Shown in pieces: positions 25,187-33,969 of a stretch of 39,142 bases of DNA. The translations under genes and the position numbers were made by a program. The DNA comes from Acidimicrobiaceae bacterium (lineage in GTDB: Bacteria; Actinomycetota; Acidimicrobiia; Acidimicrobiales; RAAP-2), in contig PLON01000063.1 of the NCBI GenBank assembly GCA_003142095.1, positions 19,196 through 58,337 on the forward strand, in the 5' to 3' direction. Under the pieces are notes generated by a model that worked only from the letters and a program-made list of their open reading frames with translations, did not search any database and had not been told where the DNA came from. Each line of letters starts with the position of its first letter. Positions within the stretch are counted from its first letter, which is position 1.

Positions 25187-26772
25187 ACGACGATCTCACC
25201 CGCCTTCGACGCTGGTTACGCCGAGCTCAACCACCGCGTGGCGATCTATTGCGTGCACTACTCGCGGGATTCATCGCCACGGCGACCAACGTGGCTCTCC
25301 TTGTCGGAGCGGTGGCGCTCCTCGTCGACAGTGCCACTCGCCCGGGACTACGTGCGGTCGCCGCCGCGCTCGTCATCATTGAGCTCTTCGCCTTTCTTCG
25401 TTCGCCACTTCGATTCGCCGAACGACTCGCGGCCCACCAGCTCGGCTTTCGCGCTGTGTCGAGGTGGCGCCGATGGCTCGTTCTGGTCGTAGGTCAGCTC
25501 AACTATTCACAGTGGCGCACGTACGCGTCGGGAGATCTTCTCGAGCGCGCACTCGGCGACACGGACGAGTTGCAGGACCTGTGGCTACGTTTCGTCATCC
25601 CTTTCGTCGACGTCGTCGCCGTGATGGTACTCGGCGACATTGTCATCGCTCTCTTACCGCCGCACGGACAGTGGCTCGTCTACGCCATCAATCTCGCCGT
25701 CTTGCAACTTCTGGGCGTCGTGGGACTGTGCGGGCTGGCGCGAGGCGACCTCGTTTACGATCGCGCCCTTCGTCGAGCACGTGGCGCCTACCGAGCTCAA
25801 CTGGTCGAACTGAGTGCGGCGACTCCGGAACTCGCGCTGCTCGGTCGTAGTGATCTGGCCGAACATCGATCGGCAGCCGCGGTGCATGATCTAACGCTCG
25901 CCGAATCGCAGCTCGCGCATCGGCGTCGACTGGCGAGCGCTCTCGTCGTGGTCGTGTCCGCGTTAGCGCTCGCGGCCATCGCTAGTCATCCGGCCACGTC
26001 GAGTGTGTGGCTCGTCGTGGCGGCCGTCATTGGCCTTTCGACCTACGAGGGGCTCGGAACTATTCGCCTCGCACTGCGCGCCGCCGTCGACGTCAACGGA
26101 GGTGGTGAACGCTTGGAAGCGCTCGCCACCGTCACACACGCGGGCACGGCGTCGTGGAGTGGAGCCACGTTGCGCGTCGATCACGTCAGCGTCGAAGAGG
26201 ATGGACGGACCCTCGTGCGCAACGCCAACCTCGTCGTCGAGCCGGGAACTCACGTGGCTGTCGTGGGCGAATCGGGCGTCGGCAAGTCCACGCTGTTACG
26301 CGCGCTCGCGATGCTGGACGCCGTCCAGGAGGGCGACATCACTCTCGGCGGCATCACGTTGGCCGATCTGCGCGAGGACGAATTTCGCCAACACGTTGCC
26401 TACGTCGCGAGTGAGCCGGGACTCACCCGCGGCTTTGCCCGCGACGTGGTGCTGCTCGGGCGCGCGACGACCCGTGACCCTTCGGCCGACCTCGCGGAGC
26501 TCGGCGTAGCCAGTGAACGCACCACGCGGTTCGAAGATCTCTCGCGCGGCGAGCGCGTGCGCGTGGCGCTCGCTCGGGCGCTCGTCACCAATCCCGATCT
26601 GGTGCTCTTAGATGAGCCCACGGCCGGGCTCGGTCACGAAGAAACGCGTGACGTCATATCTTTCCTCTCCGCCAGCGGTGCCACGGTAGTTATTGCCACG
26701 CACGACGCAGACGTGATCGAGTGGTGTGACGTCGTGGTCGAACTACGCGCGGGCGAACTCGTTATCCGTTAA
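25183..26772 (+). CDS. cydC: CydC-like thiol-exporter ABC subunit
   Basis: A 529-residue partner of the CydD-like gene. It has the CydC-type feature [19 protein letters not shown] followed by [18 protein letters not shown] in the permease part. The ATPase part is complete: Walker [10 protein letters not shown] (362-370), signature LSRGE (453-457), Walker B VLLDEPT with Glu, and H-loop His507. The heterodimer thus has one consensus site (this Walker set with the partner's signature). Its final codons overlap the convergent aldo/keto reductase gene by 11 bases. Confidence 0.75.
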   Translation: MNDDLTRLRRWLRRAQPPRGDLLRALLAGFIATATNVALLVGAVALLVDSATRPGLRAVAAALVIIELFAFLRSPLRFAERLAAHQLGFRAVSRWRRWLVLVVGQLNYSQWRTYASGDLLERALGDTDELQDLWLRFVIPFVDVVAVMVLGDIVIALLPPHGQWLVYAINLAVLQLLGVVGLCGLARGDLVYDRALRRARGAYRAQLVELSAATPELALLGRSDLAEHRSAAAVHDLTLAESQLAHRRRLASALVVVVSALALAAIASHPATSSVWLVVAAVIGLSTYEGLGTIRLALRAAVDVNGGGERLEALATVTHAGTASWSGATLRVDHVSVEEDGRTLVRNANLVVEPGTHVAVVGESGVGKSTLLRALAMLDAVQEGDITLGGITLADLREDEFRQHVAYVASEPGLTRGFARDVVLLGRATTRDPSADLAELGVASERTTRFEDLSRGERVRVALARALVTNPDLVLLDEPTAGLGHEETRDVISFLSASGATVVIATHDADVIEWCDVVVELRAGELVIR

Positions 26773-27742
26773 CCGTCTGCATCCCCGACTCGTGGTAGCG
26801 GTCGCCTTCGACGGCGCCGCGCGGTACGGCGGCTTCGAGGGCCGCGATGTCGTCGTCACTCAGCGAGATCTCGAGCGCCGCGACGTTCTCGCGCAACCAC
26901 TTGCGACGCTTGGTTCCCGGAATTGGCACCACGTCGGCGCCCCGCGAGAGGACCCACGCCAGGGAGAGCTGCGCGACCGTCACGCCCTTGGCGCGAGCGA
27001 TCTCTTCTAAGTTCTTCACGAGCGCGAGGTTGTGGTCGCGTGCGTCACCCGAAAAGCGTGGGTGGCGAGAGCGAAAGTCACTCTCGGAGGTCGCGCGCGT
27101 CGCCTCTTCGTCGGTGAGAAATCCGCGCCCGAGCGGGCTGTAGGCGACGAAGCCGATGCCGAGACGCCGACAGGTGTCAAGGACGCCGTCTTCGGGCTCG
27201 CGCGACCACAGCGAGTACTCGCTCTGCAACGCCGAGATGGGATGAACGGCGTGTGCGCGTTCGATCGTGGCGGACAAAGCCTCGGAGATGCCGAGATGGC
27301 GGACCTTGCCGGCCTCGACGAGCGACTTCATCGCGCCAAAGGTCTCTTCGATCGGCACGGTGCGGTCCACGCGGTGCTGGTAGTAGAGGTCAATGACGTC
27401 GACACCCAGACGCTGCAGTGACGCGTCGCAGGCCTCGAGAACGTACTCGGGAGTTCCGTTGATGCGAATGAACGCGCCGTCCTCAGAGCGTTGATTCCCA
27501 AATTTTGTCGCGAGGACGACCTCGTCGCGGCGCCCCTTGATCGCCGATCCGACCAGACGCTCGTTGGTGAAAGGGCCGTACATATCGGCCGTGTCCAGAA
27601 AATTTACGCCACTGTCGAGCGCCTCGTGAATCGTGGCGATCGACTCGGTATCGTCGCCGACGCCGTAAAACTCGCTCATGCCCATGCACCCGAGACCTTC
27701 AGCCGAAACCACGAGTCCTTGACCCAACGTTCGATGTTCCAT
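26762..27742 (-). CDS. Aldo/keto reductase
   Basis: A 326-residue NADP(H)-dependent aldehyde/ketone reductase with a TIM-barrel fold. The catalytic tetrad is Asp50, Tyr55, Lys80 and His123 ([21 protein letters not shown]), followed by the cofactor region [15 protein letters not shown] near the end. The frame is open nine codons upstream, but the ATG at 27742 has GGAGG seven bases ahead and matches the usual family start. A CRP/FNR-type palindrome (27755-27770) sits just upstream. Its natural substrate is unknown. Confidence 0.92.
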   Translation of the reverse strand: MEHRTLGQGLVVSAEGLGCMGMSEFYGVGDDTESIATIHEALDSGVNFLDTADMYGPFTNERLVGSAIKGRRDEVVLATKFGNQRSEDGAFIRINGTPEYVLEACDASLQRLGVDVIDLYYQHRVDRTVPIEETFGAMKSLVEAGKVRHLGISEALSATIERAHAVHPISALQSEYSLWSREPEDGVLDTCRRLGIGFVAYSPLGRGFLTDEEATRATSESDFRSRHPRFSGDARDHNLALVKNLEEIARAKGVTVAQLSLAWVLSRGADVVPIPGTKRRKWLRENVAALEISLSDDDIAALEAAVPRGAVEGDRYHESGMQTVNG

Positions 27743-27754
27743 GCTCCACCTCCA

Positions 27755-27770
27755 TGTGAAATTGCTCACA
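27755..27770 (-). promoter_or_regulatory. Perfect TGTGA-N6-TCACA operator
   Basis: TGTGA (27755-27759), six bases, TCACA (27766-27770). This is the consensus for Crp/Fnr-family proteins such as CRP and the actinobacterial GlxR. It lies between 12 and 29 bases upstream of the aldo/keto reductase ATG and abuts the Shine-Dalgarno sequence, so a bound protein would most likely block transcription. The regulator is not in the window. Confidence 0.55.
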
Positions 27771-27858
27771 ATGCCTTATTTAAAGGCCTTGGTGAGCATA
27801 GCAGCGGTCGTAGACGAACTAATTTTTTGGCATTGGCTGGGGGGGCCAAACATCGAGC

Positions 27859-27888
27859 GCCCGCCTGTTCCGCAAGGAGCAGGCGGGC
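27859..27888 (+). repeat. 13-bp hairpin with GCAA tetraloop in the intergenic gap
   Basis: GCCCGCCTGTTCC (27859-27871), loop GCAA, GGAGCAGGCGGGC (27876-27888), with one G-T pair. It lies in the divergent gap between the aldo/keto reductase and the hemolysin-III-like gene, 41 bases ahead of the latter's GTG. No T-run follows on either strand. A shorter TTTGGC/GCCAAA pairing lies just to its left. Confidence 0.6.
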
Positions 27889-27917
27889 TCCGTTGTCTCT
27901 GGGGACATTCGGCACTT

Positions 27918-27923
27918 TATGGT
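27918..27923 (+). promoter_or_regulatory. Candidate -10 box TATGGT, leaderless start of the hemolysin-III-like gene
   Basis: TATGGT plus six bases leads to the GTG at 27930. TTGTCT further upstream is a possible -35, but the spacer of 19 bases is long. Confidence 0.5.
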
Positions 27924-27929
27924 TACAAC

Positions 27930-28574
27930 GTGTCCGTCCCCGCGACCTCCCCCCGCCCCTTGCTACGCGGCTGGCTCCACGTCGTCGGCGCCGTCGCGCT
28001 CGCGGGAGCGTCACCTCTGTTGTTCGCGCGCGCCCACACTTGGTCACAGGTCGGCTGGATACTTTGTTTCGTGGTGGGCGTCGAAGCAATGTTCGTCACG
28101 AGCGCGCTCTTTCATCGCATTCGCTGGACACAGAGTCATCGCCGAGCCTTCAAGCGCGCGGACCACTCGGCGATCTTTCTCGCCATCACCGGCAGCTACC
28201 TCGCCATCGCGGGGCTCACGATGCACGGGACCATTCGACTCGTCTTGTTGCTCGTCGTGATCGCCGGGGCCGTCGTTGGTGTTGGCATTCGACAGTGGGC
28301 CCTCGACGCCCCCAAGTGGGTGAATACGCTGCCCTATCTGGTCGTCGGCTGGGCCGCGGTGGCGGTGCTGCCTCAGATCTATCGCGGAGGCGGCACGGAG
28401 TGCTTCGTCCTCATCGTGGGGGGCGGGCTCGCCTACACCCTTGGCGCCCTGGCCTACGCCTTCAAGCGGCCGCCACTCTCCCCGCGGGTGTTCGGTTACC
28501 ACGAACTTTTTCACGCGGGCACTCTCGTCGGCGCCGGTCTCAACTTTTGGGCGATCGCCGTGGCGCTGCATTAA
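27930..28574 (+). CDS. Hemolysin III / PAQR-family membrane protein
   Basis: A 214-residue integral membrane protein with about seven hydrophobic segments. Conserved family blocks are SALFHRIRW, then ADHSAIFLAITGSYLAIA and, near the end, YHELFHAGTLVGA. The histidines of the first and last blocks, with the Asp of the second, form the presumed metal site of PAQR proteins. YqfA/TrhA members affect membrane fluidity in other bacteria; the name hemolysin is historical. The open frame continues 63 codons upstream through the intergenic hairpin, but GTG 27930 with its TATGGT box is a clear leaderless start. Its stop overlaps the convergent phosphatase gene (TTAA, 28571-28574). Confidence 0.88.
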   Translation: MSVPATSPRPLLRGWLHVVGAVALAGASPLLFARAHTWSQVGWILCFVVGVEAMFVTSALFHRIRWTQSHRRAFKRADHSAIFLAITGSYLAIAGLTMHGTIRLVLLLVVIAGAVVGVGIRQWALDAPKWVNTLPYLVVGWAAVAVLPQIYRGGGTECFVLIVGGGLAYTLGALAYAFKRPPLSPRVFGYHELFHAGTLVGAGLNFWAIAVALH

Positions 28575-29164
28575 ATCAGCGCGGGCACCACATTGAATCG
28601 AATGAGCTGGGGCGTGTGGCCCCGTGAGCCCACCATGGTGAGCGAGCCGTTCTCTAGGCGCATGCGCCACGCGATCGACCCCGGCACGCCGAGGGCCCAC
28701 GCCACGGCCGACTTGATCGGTGAGACGTGACTCACGATCGCGAGATGTTCACTCGTCGAATGTAAAAGACTCGATTCGTTGGCGAAGAGGAACTCGAGCT
28801 CAGCGCGCACGCGCTCGTCGACCGCGGCCAGAGATTCGCCGCCACCGAAGCGGCTCTCATGCTCGTGTTCCAACTCTCGCCACTCCCCGCCCGCCATGGT
28901 CGCCGCGGACCGTCCCTCAAGGGTGCCGTAGTCGAGCTCGATGAACGACTCCTTGACAATGACCGCTCGGCCCGGCATCGCGAGCATCGCCGTCTCGTGG
29001 GCGCGCGCGAGGGGCGAGACCCAGACTTCCTTCACGTCCTTCAGCCACGGCGCGAGGGCGCGCGCCTGTCGCGCGCCCAGCTCGGTGAGGTGAGGATCGC
29101 TGCGTCCAACCAAGAGACCTTCGGCGTTGGTGGTCGATTGCCCATGGCGCACCAGTGCGATCAC
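28571..29164 (-). CDS. Histidine phosphatase family protein (GpmB/CobC-like)
   Basis: A 197-residue phosphatase. It starts MIALVRHGQSTTN, with the catalytic RHG at once, then LTELGARQA, SPLARAHETA, the acid residue in ELDYGTLEGR and the second histidine in IVSHVSPIK. Members include cobalamin pathway phosphatases and phosphoglycerate mutase-like enzymes; the substrate is not known. GTG 29164 is fixed by the four-base overlap with the zinc-ribbon gene. Last gene of a five-gene operon. Confidence 0.9.
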   Translation of the reverse strand: MIALVRHGQSTTNAEGLLVGRSDPHLTELGARQARALAPWLKDVKEVWVSPLARAHETAMLAMPGRAVIVKESFIELDYGTLEGRSAATMAGGEWRELEHEHESRFGGGESLAAVDERVRAELEFLFANESSLLHSTSEHLAIVSHVSPIKSAVAWALGVPGSIAWRMRLENGSLTMVGSRGHTPQLIRFNVVPALI

Positions 29165-29871
29165 GGCAGCAACAGACGTCCGCATTCGGCACAGTCCATG
29201 AACGTGTCCGGCGGTTGGGCCCGGTAGCGGTCGTAGTCGAGTGGGGAGAGAGCGAGACGACACCCGTCGCAGCGCCCCTCGACCACCTGCGCTGCGCCGG
29301 ACGTGCCGACGCGCGCCAGCGCCGCGTCGTAGCGGGTGCGCAACGAGTTCGAGAGCGCTACTGCGCGCTCGTCGCGGTCGCGCTGCAGTGACACCAGCTC
29401 GTCGTCGAGCGTGCTCTGCAACTGTGCGATGGTCTCGAGCAACTCCGCGCGGCGGCGCACCCCGGGTTGGGCGAGTTGCTTCACCGATTCAACGCGAGCC
29501 TCCGCGGGTTCGAGCGCTACGAGCAGTTCCAGTTCACGATCTTCACGTTCGGCGAGAAGCGTGCGCACGTGAAAGAGCTCACTCTGGATGGCGCTGAGCT
29601 CTCGCGCGCTCGCCGTGGAGGAACTGAGGGCGTCGTCGAGGTCCTTCGCACGCGTACGCAAGCGTTGAGACTCTTTGGCGACCGTGTCGAGGTTGGCCTG
29701 CACCGGCGCTAGCGCGCCTTCGGAGTCGCGAAGATCCTTCAAGAGACCGCGCAGCTTCGCCTCGAGTGCTGTGAGTTCGGTGATCTCGGGCAGGTGAGTC
29801 TTTTGCGAACGAACCCGATCGATCCATCGATCGGCCTCCATCAAGGCGCGTAGCGCGTCGGCTTCACTCAC
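29161..29871 (-). CDS. Coiled-coil protein with C-terminal C4 zinc ribbon
   Basis: A 236-residue protein. Residues 10-185 form a long, charged helical coiled coil, and the C-terminus carries a zinc ribbon with CDGC and CAEC pairs (zf-RING_7 / CT398-like, DUF164). These proteins occur in most bacteria and are thought to be scaffolds or nucleic-acid binding factors; no activity is established. Starts four codons or fewer after the Nudix gene's stop and overlaps the phosphatase gene by GTGA. The neighbouring ribonuclease-H-like and Nif3-type partners common elsewhere are absent here. Confidence 0.88.
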   Translation of the reverse strand: MSEADALRALMEADRWIDRVRSQKTHLPEITELTALEAKLRGLLKDLRDSEGALAPVQANLDTVAKESQRLRTRAKDLDDALSSSTASARELSAIQSELFHVRTLLAEREDRELELLVALEPAEARVESVKQLAQPGVRRRAELLETIAQLQSTLDDELVSLQRDRDERAVALSNSLRTRYDAALARVGTSGAAQVVEGRCDGCRLALSPLDYDRYRAQPPDTFMDCAECGRLLLP

Positions 29872-29875
29872 CGCG

Positions 29876-30418
29876 TTAGTTTGTCACGCCTCGGGCCTGG
29901 GGCGACTCGGCTAGTTTGCGAAAAAGCGCCGGCGAGAGTGACCCTTGCGCCCGCTCGGCGGCGGCGTCAAAGTCGAACCAGTAAACCTCAGGGCTTTCGC
30001 CGGCGGGCGGCGAGGGATCGAGCGGTTCACTCGCCACGACGTAACGCAGGTCGTAGTGCGTGTGTCCGGACGGACCGGGGTGCACGTCCACGTGAAAAAG
30101 AGTGACCGGATCGAGGTGTCGCACGAGCAGACCAGTCTCTTCAGCCGTTTCGCGCACGCAGGCCTCCTCGGGCGATTCGCCCTCGTCGACGTGACCTCCG
30201 GGTTGGACCCAGATGCCCAGGCGCTTATGCAGATGCAGAACGACGCCGCGCGACGAGAGCACGAACGCCGACGCCGTGAGGTGGTGATCGTCGGCGTGTT
30301 CGTCGAAAGGATCGCCGGGCCAGTTGAGTCGTTCGAGGGTCTTCTCGATCGACTCCGCTTCGCGCTCATCGACCGGAGTGATCGCTTCGAGTCGTACCCG
30401 CAACGCGTCGAGCGTCAC
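29876..30418 (-). CDS. Nudix hydrolase
   Basis: A 180-residue enzyme that hydrolyses nucleoside diphosphate derivatives. The Nudix box is complete at 75-97 (Gly75, Glu81, Arg89-Glu90, Glu93-Glu94, Gly96), matching G-x5-E-x7-RE-x2-EE-x-G. An N-terminal helical extension of about 45 residues precedes the fold. Substrate unknown. Overlaps the preceding FMN-family gene by four bases (30415-30418). Confidence 0.93.
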   Translation of the reverse strand: MTLDALRVRLEAITPVDEREAESIEKTLERLNWPGDPFDEHADDHHLTASAFVLSSRGVVLHLHKRLGIWVQPGGHVDEGESPEEACVRETAEETGLLVRHLDPVTLFHVDVHPGPSGHTHYDLRYVVASEPLDPSPPAGESPEVYWFDFDAAAERAQGSLSPALFRKLAESPQARGVTN

Positions 30419-31083
30419 TCGTCTCCCAACAACGCGCGCACCGATGCGGGTACCTCGAGGTCACCGCTCGCCATCGCGCCGTTGGTGTCGGGCACGGGCG
30501 CCTCGAAGACGAGGCGCGCCGGGACCGTGCCCGACCATATGGGCAACATCTGGTCGTCGGAGTCGTCATCGGTTGGCCCCGCCGAGATCTTCGCCGACGC
30601 CTCGACCATGGAGACCGCGACGAGCATCGTCAGACGCTGCTCTTGATCACTCATGGGGCGGATCTCACTAACTCGTCCCGCAAGAACCCGGTCAACGAAT
30701 CCATTGAGCACGCGGCTCTTCTCAGTTTCGTCGGTGACCTCACGGGCGCTGCCCACGACGACGACAGAGCGATACGCGATCGACGACTCGAAACCACTGC
30801 GCGCGACGCGAAGTCCGTCAAAGATCGTTACCGTTACGAACGCCTCGCCGTCACGAACGATGGCCTTCATGACTTCGTTCGCCGGACTGCCGTGCAGATA
30901 AATCGTGTTGCCCTCGCGCAGGTGCAACGTCGGGAGGGCCACTGGCTTCTCGCGCACCGAGGCTGCGACGTGACAGACCCAGGCTTCGTCCAGGATCTGG
31001 TGAATCACCTCAGCGTCGTAGGAGGCTTTTTTGGGGAGCCGGCGCACGCGCGTGCGCGGCCCCGGCCCGAGGGTGTCACTCAC
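30415..31083 (-). CDS. Pyridoxamine 5'-phosphate oxidase-family FMN-binding protein
   Basis: A 222-residue split-barrel flavoprotein of the NimA/Pyridox_ox_2 type. Features are ALPTLHLREGNTIYLHGSPAN for the FMN site and YRSVVVVGSAREVTD, with the EKSRVLNGFVDRVLAGR helix. Members reduce nitro compounds or act on pyridoxamine phosphate; the true substrate is unknown. Starts with GTG inside the four-base overlap with the PhzF gene. Confidence 0.85.
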   Translation of the reverse strand: MSDTLGPGPRTRVRRLPKKASYDAEVIHQILDEAWVCHVAASVREKPVALPTLHLREGNTIYLHGSPANEVMKAIVRDGEAFVTVTIFDGLRVARSGFESSIAYRSVVVVGSAREVTDETEKSRVLNGFVDRVLAGRVSEIRPMSDQEQRLTMLVAVSMVEASAKISAGPTDDDSDDQMLPIWSGTVPARLVFEAPVPDTNGAMASGDLEVPASVRALLGDE

Positions 31084-31904
31084 GGATGGATCTCACCGCT
31101 GAAGAACGTGCGCGCCATGCCCGCCACTTCAACGTTGCGTTCGAAGAGTCGCGCGTACATGAGACCACCGCGAGCGCTGGCTTGGCGCACGTTGACCGTG
31201 GGGGAACCCTCTTTTTCAACCCACCACGGCGCCACCGCGCACAGCGCGCTGCCGGTCACGGGATCTTCGGCGAGACCCAGTCGCGGGGCGAAGACCCGGA
31301 TGGTCACGTCTACGTCGGGGCCGCCCGCGCAGGCGACGATCACGATGGAACTGGGCACCAGAAAGAGACTCAGCGGATCAATGGTGAGGCCACAGAGGGT
31401 TTCGTAGTCCTTCACGATGGCCAGCACGTTCGCCGGGCCAGCCTGGTAGGCCTCGCTCACCTCGCCGAGCGAGCCGTTTAAGACTGCCGGGTCGATGGGC
31501 TCGAGGTAGGCGCGAGGTAAATCGATACCGACGAGACCGTCCGGCAGTCGACAGCCCGAGAGGATGCCCGCCCTCGTCGCAAAGAAGAACTGATTGCCGG
31601 GCGCTCCGAGTTCGTTCAACAACACGTGCACGGTGGCGAGCGTCGCGTGTCCGCAAAGATCCACCTCGACGGTGGGCGTAAACCACCGCAGCGACCACTG
31701 GTCGCCGACACGTCGCACGAACGCGGTCTCGGACACTCCGAGCTCGAAGGAAATCTGTTGAAGTTCGTCGTCGGGCAGGGAATGCTCGAGCAGGACAACG
31801 ACAGCGGGGTTTCCACGCTCCCCCTCACCGATGAACGCGTCGACCCACCACAGTCGATGCCCGAAGGTCACGTCGACGGATTCCACCTCTAGAGACTGCC
31901 ACAT
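31080..31904 (-). CDS. PhzF-family isomerase/epimerase
   Basis: A 274-residue protein of the diaminopimelate-epimerase fold, two mirrored alpha/beta domains. The catalytic glutamate is Glu59 in GVSETAFV, and the second half has LGLAEDPVTGSALCA. PhzF of phenazine synthesis isomerises a dihydro-hydroxyanthranilate; most genomic members have unknown substrates, and no phenazine genes occur here. The ATG at 31904 gives a slightly long N-terminus; a GTG at 31871 would start directly before the fold. First gene of the five-gene operon, divergent from the EEP gene. Confidence 0.9.
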   Translation of the reverse strand: MWQSLEVESVDVTFGHRLWWVDAFIGEGERGNPAVVVLLEHSLPDDELQQISFELGVSETAFVRRVGDQWSLRWFTPTVEVDLCGHATLATVHVLLNELGAPGNQFFFATRAGILSGCRLPDGLVGIDLPRAYLEPIDPAVLNGSLGEVSEAYQAGPANVLAIVKDYETLCGLTIDPLSLFLVPSSIVIVACAGGPDVDVTIRVFAPRLGLAEDPVTGSALCAVAPWWVEKEGSPTVNVRQASARGGLMYARLFERNVEVAGMARTFFSGEIHP

Positions 31905-31923
31905 GGCGTCGGAGGGTCTCCGA

Positions 31924-31929
31924 TAGTGT
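31924..31929 (+). promoter_or_regulatory. Candidate -10 box TAGTGT, leaderless start of the EEP-fold gene
   Basis: TAGTGT plus six bases leads to the GTG at 31936. Confidence 0.45.
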
Positions 31930-31935
31930 TTAGCG

Positions 31936-32736
31936 GTGCGTGTCGCGACGTTTAACCTTCACGCCGGCGTCGACGGTTGGGGTCGGCCCACTCGCGTTCT
32001 CGAAGTCGTGAAAGATCTCGACGCGGACGTGTTGATCCTCCCCGAGTTGTGGCGAGGCGACGACGGTCCCGACTTCTATGAAGAGCTCCGCGAGAGCCTG
32101 CACGTCACGGGCGGCTTCGCACCGCTGGCGCGCGGTGAGCGCCTCACGTCGGGCGTCGGCGGGAAATCGTGGCAGCCGCGCCTCGCGCACTTCGCGGGCG
32201 AACGTGGTCTCTACTTCTCCGAGCACCGCACCCTCACGAAGGAGCAACTGACCACGCGCGCGGGCGTCAACTACTTCGAAACAGGCGTCTGGGGGCTCGG
32301 ACTGCTCACGCGATTCGAGGTCGAGGACTTGCAAGTGATTTCGCTCGGCCGTCTCCCGCGAGAGAGAGTCCAACGCTCTCTCGTCGTCGCACGACTCAAA
32401 GACAATGGTCGGTCTTTTTACGTGCTCGCGATTCACGGCGCCCACATCAGCCACGGTTCCTACCAGCAGTACCATCGGGTGAACGAGATCGCCTCCGCCC
32501 TCGATCCCGGAGTGCCGCTACTCATCGGCGGTGACTTTAACTGTTGGCGTCCCCTCCTTCGTTACTTTCTGCCGGGATGGCGCACCTTGGCGCGAGGACG
32601 CACCTGGCCGAGTCACTTCCCTCACTCCCAGATCGACCACATCTTGGGACGCGGCCCGTGGGTGTCGACGCGGAGCTTCACCCGCGACGGCGGTAGCGAC
32701 CACCTGGCGCTCGTCGCTGACGTTGAGTTGCGCTAA
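31936..32736 (+). CDS. Endonuclease/exonuclease/phosphatase-fold hydrolase
   Basis: A 266-residue EEP-fold metal-dependent phosphoesterase. The fold's marks are TFNLHAG at the start with the metal Asn, LPELWRG with the metal Glu, GGDFNCW, SQIDHIL and the final GSDHLALV with the catalytic histidine. The family includes DNases, sphingomyelinase-like and phosphoinositide phosphatases, so the substrate is not predicted. There is no signal peptide. The stop overlaps the convergent MFS gene (CTAA, 32733-32736). Confidence 0.9.
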   Translation: MRVATFNLHAGVDGWGRPTRVLEVVKDLDADVLILPELWRGDDGPDFYEELRESLHVTGGFAPLARGERLTSGVGGKSWQPRLAHFAGERGLYFSEHRTLTKEQLTTRAGVNYFETGVWGLGLLTRFEVEDLQVISLGRLPRERVQRSLVVARLKDNGRSFYVLAIHGAHISHGSYQQYHRVNEIASALDPGVPLLIGGDFNCWRPLLRYFLPGWRTLARGRTWPSHFPHSQIDHILGRGPWVSTRSFTRDGGSDHLALVADVELR

Positions 32737-33956
32737 GTCAACTCCATCGTCGAACTTTCGGGCAGTCGATACAAGAGTGCGAGACACGGCAACAACGGGA
32801 AGAACGTCAACAGTGCCGCGAGTCGCAACGAGCCAGCTCCCGTCACGTGCACGCTGTCGCCGATGAAACCGAAGACGAGCAGGCCGACCATGGCCCCGAC
32901 GACGCCGGCCACGACAATCCATCCCGCGGCCGTAGCCCGCGAGGTGTGGGGAAACAACTCGGTGCTCAACGCCGCGAGCGCCGGAGCCAACAGCCCGCCG
33001 GCCGCGACGCCCGCCATGTAACCAACGACAAATGCGGCCTTTCCTCCGCCGTACGCCAGAGCGGCCGTGAGAGCCGTGGCGACGGTGCCGACGATGATCG
33101 TGCCGCGCCGGCCAATGGCGAGGGCGAGATAGCGGCTGAGCAACAGCCCCGCGAGGCCCGTCAGAGCGCTCAGCGCGACGACGAGCGCGACGATGGCCGA
33201 ACTGATTTTGAGAACGCCTTCGCCGTACACAAAGGTAAATCCGCTCGCCGGTCCGGAGATGACCCCGACCACAAAGACGACCACGCCGACGATGGTGACG
33301 CGGGCGCGAAGTCCACGCGGAACAGCACCCAGTCGCGCCAGAGGTCCCGCGGCGCCTTGAAACGCAGGTTCAGGTATCGAGCGCAAGAGCGGTCGAAGAA
33401 AGAAGATCGGCACGAGCGCCAGGGCGAAGAGATAGCGAAACGACGCCGGTCCGCGAAGGATGCCGGCGAAGATCGCCGCCAATCCCGCGCCGACGCCCGC
33501 CCCGGCCGACACGATGACGAGTCGATCAATGCGAGCTTTCGTGCTCGACAGTTCAACGGTGACCACTTGCACGAGCGTTGCGGTCGAAGTCAAGAGCGGT
33601 CGCGCCAGCGCGAAACACGCCACGAAGAACCAGTACGACGGGCTGAGCGCGGCGCAGGCGGTGATAACCAGCCCTACGAAAAGCGTTCGCCGCATCATGC
33701 TGATACGTCCCCAGCGGTCGGCGAGGGAGGCGAGCGGCAACGCCCCGAGCGAGGCGAAACGCAGAATCGCAAGACCGATGCCGAGCTGCGAGCCCGACAG
33801 CCCCACCACGCTTTGCAAAGACTTGGCCGCACTGTGGTGGCCGAAGTATCCCGCGACTTTGTCCAACGACGCGACCGCGCCAAAGGGCGCGAACCCCGCG
33901 ACGAGGGCGACGAGAAAGAGCGAGATCGTCACGCGCTGCCAGTTTCGACGCACCAT
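32733..33956 (-). CDS. Major facilitator superfamily transporter
   Basis: A 407-residue membrane protein with about twelve hydrophobic segments. The MFS loop motif is seen in LADRWGRISMMRR between segments 2 and 3, and a similar element in YLALAIGRRGTI in the second half. Substrate unknown. The open frame extends 24 codons further, but ATG 33956 is preferred because it lies 13 bases after the upstream gene's stop and begins at the first membrane helix. A GTG at 33953 and a TTG inside the upstream stop region are alternatives. It is probably co-transcribed with the oxidoreductase gene. Confidence 0.88.
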   Translation of the reverse strand: MVRRNWQRVTISLFLVALVAGFAPFGAVASLDKVAGYFGHHSAAKSLQSVVGLSGSQLGIGLAILRFASLGALPLASLADRWGRISMMRRTLFVGLVITACAALSPSYWFFVACFALARPLLTSTATLVQVVTVELSSTKARIDRLVIVSAGAGVGAGLAAIFAGILRGPASFRYLFALALVPIFFLRPLLRSIPEPAFQGAAGPLARLGAVPRGLRARVTIVGVVVFVVGVISGPASGFTFVYGEGVLKISSAIVALVVALSALTGLAGLLLSRYLALAIGRRGTIIVGTVATALTAALAYGGGKAAFVVGYMAGVAAGGLLAPALAALSTELFPHTSRATAAGWIVVAGVVGAMVGLLVFGFIGDSVHVTGAGSLRLAALLTFFPLLPCLALLYRLPESSTMELT

Positions 33957-33969
33957 GGCGACGAGCGTG

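Noticed and set aside
27741-27929. Upstream extension of the hemolysin-III-like frame
   Set aside because: It covers the operator and hairpin and has no membrane-protein pattern; the leaderless GTG at 27930 is better supported.
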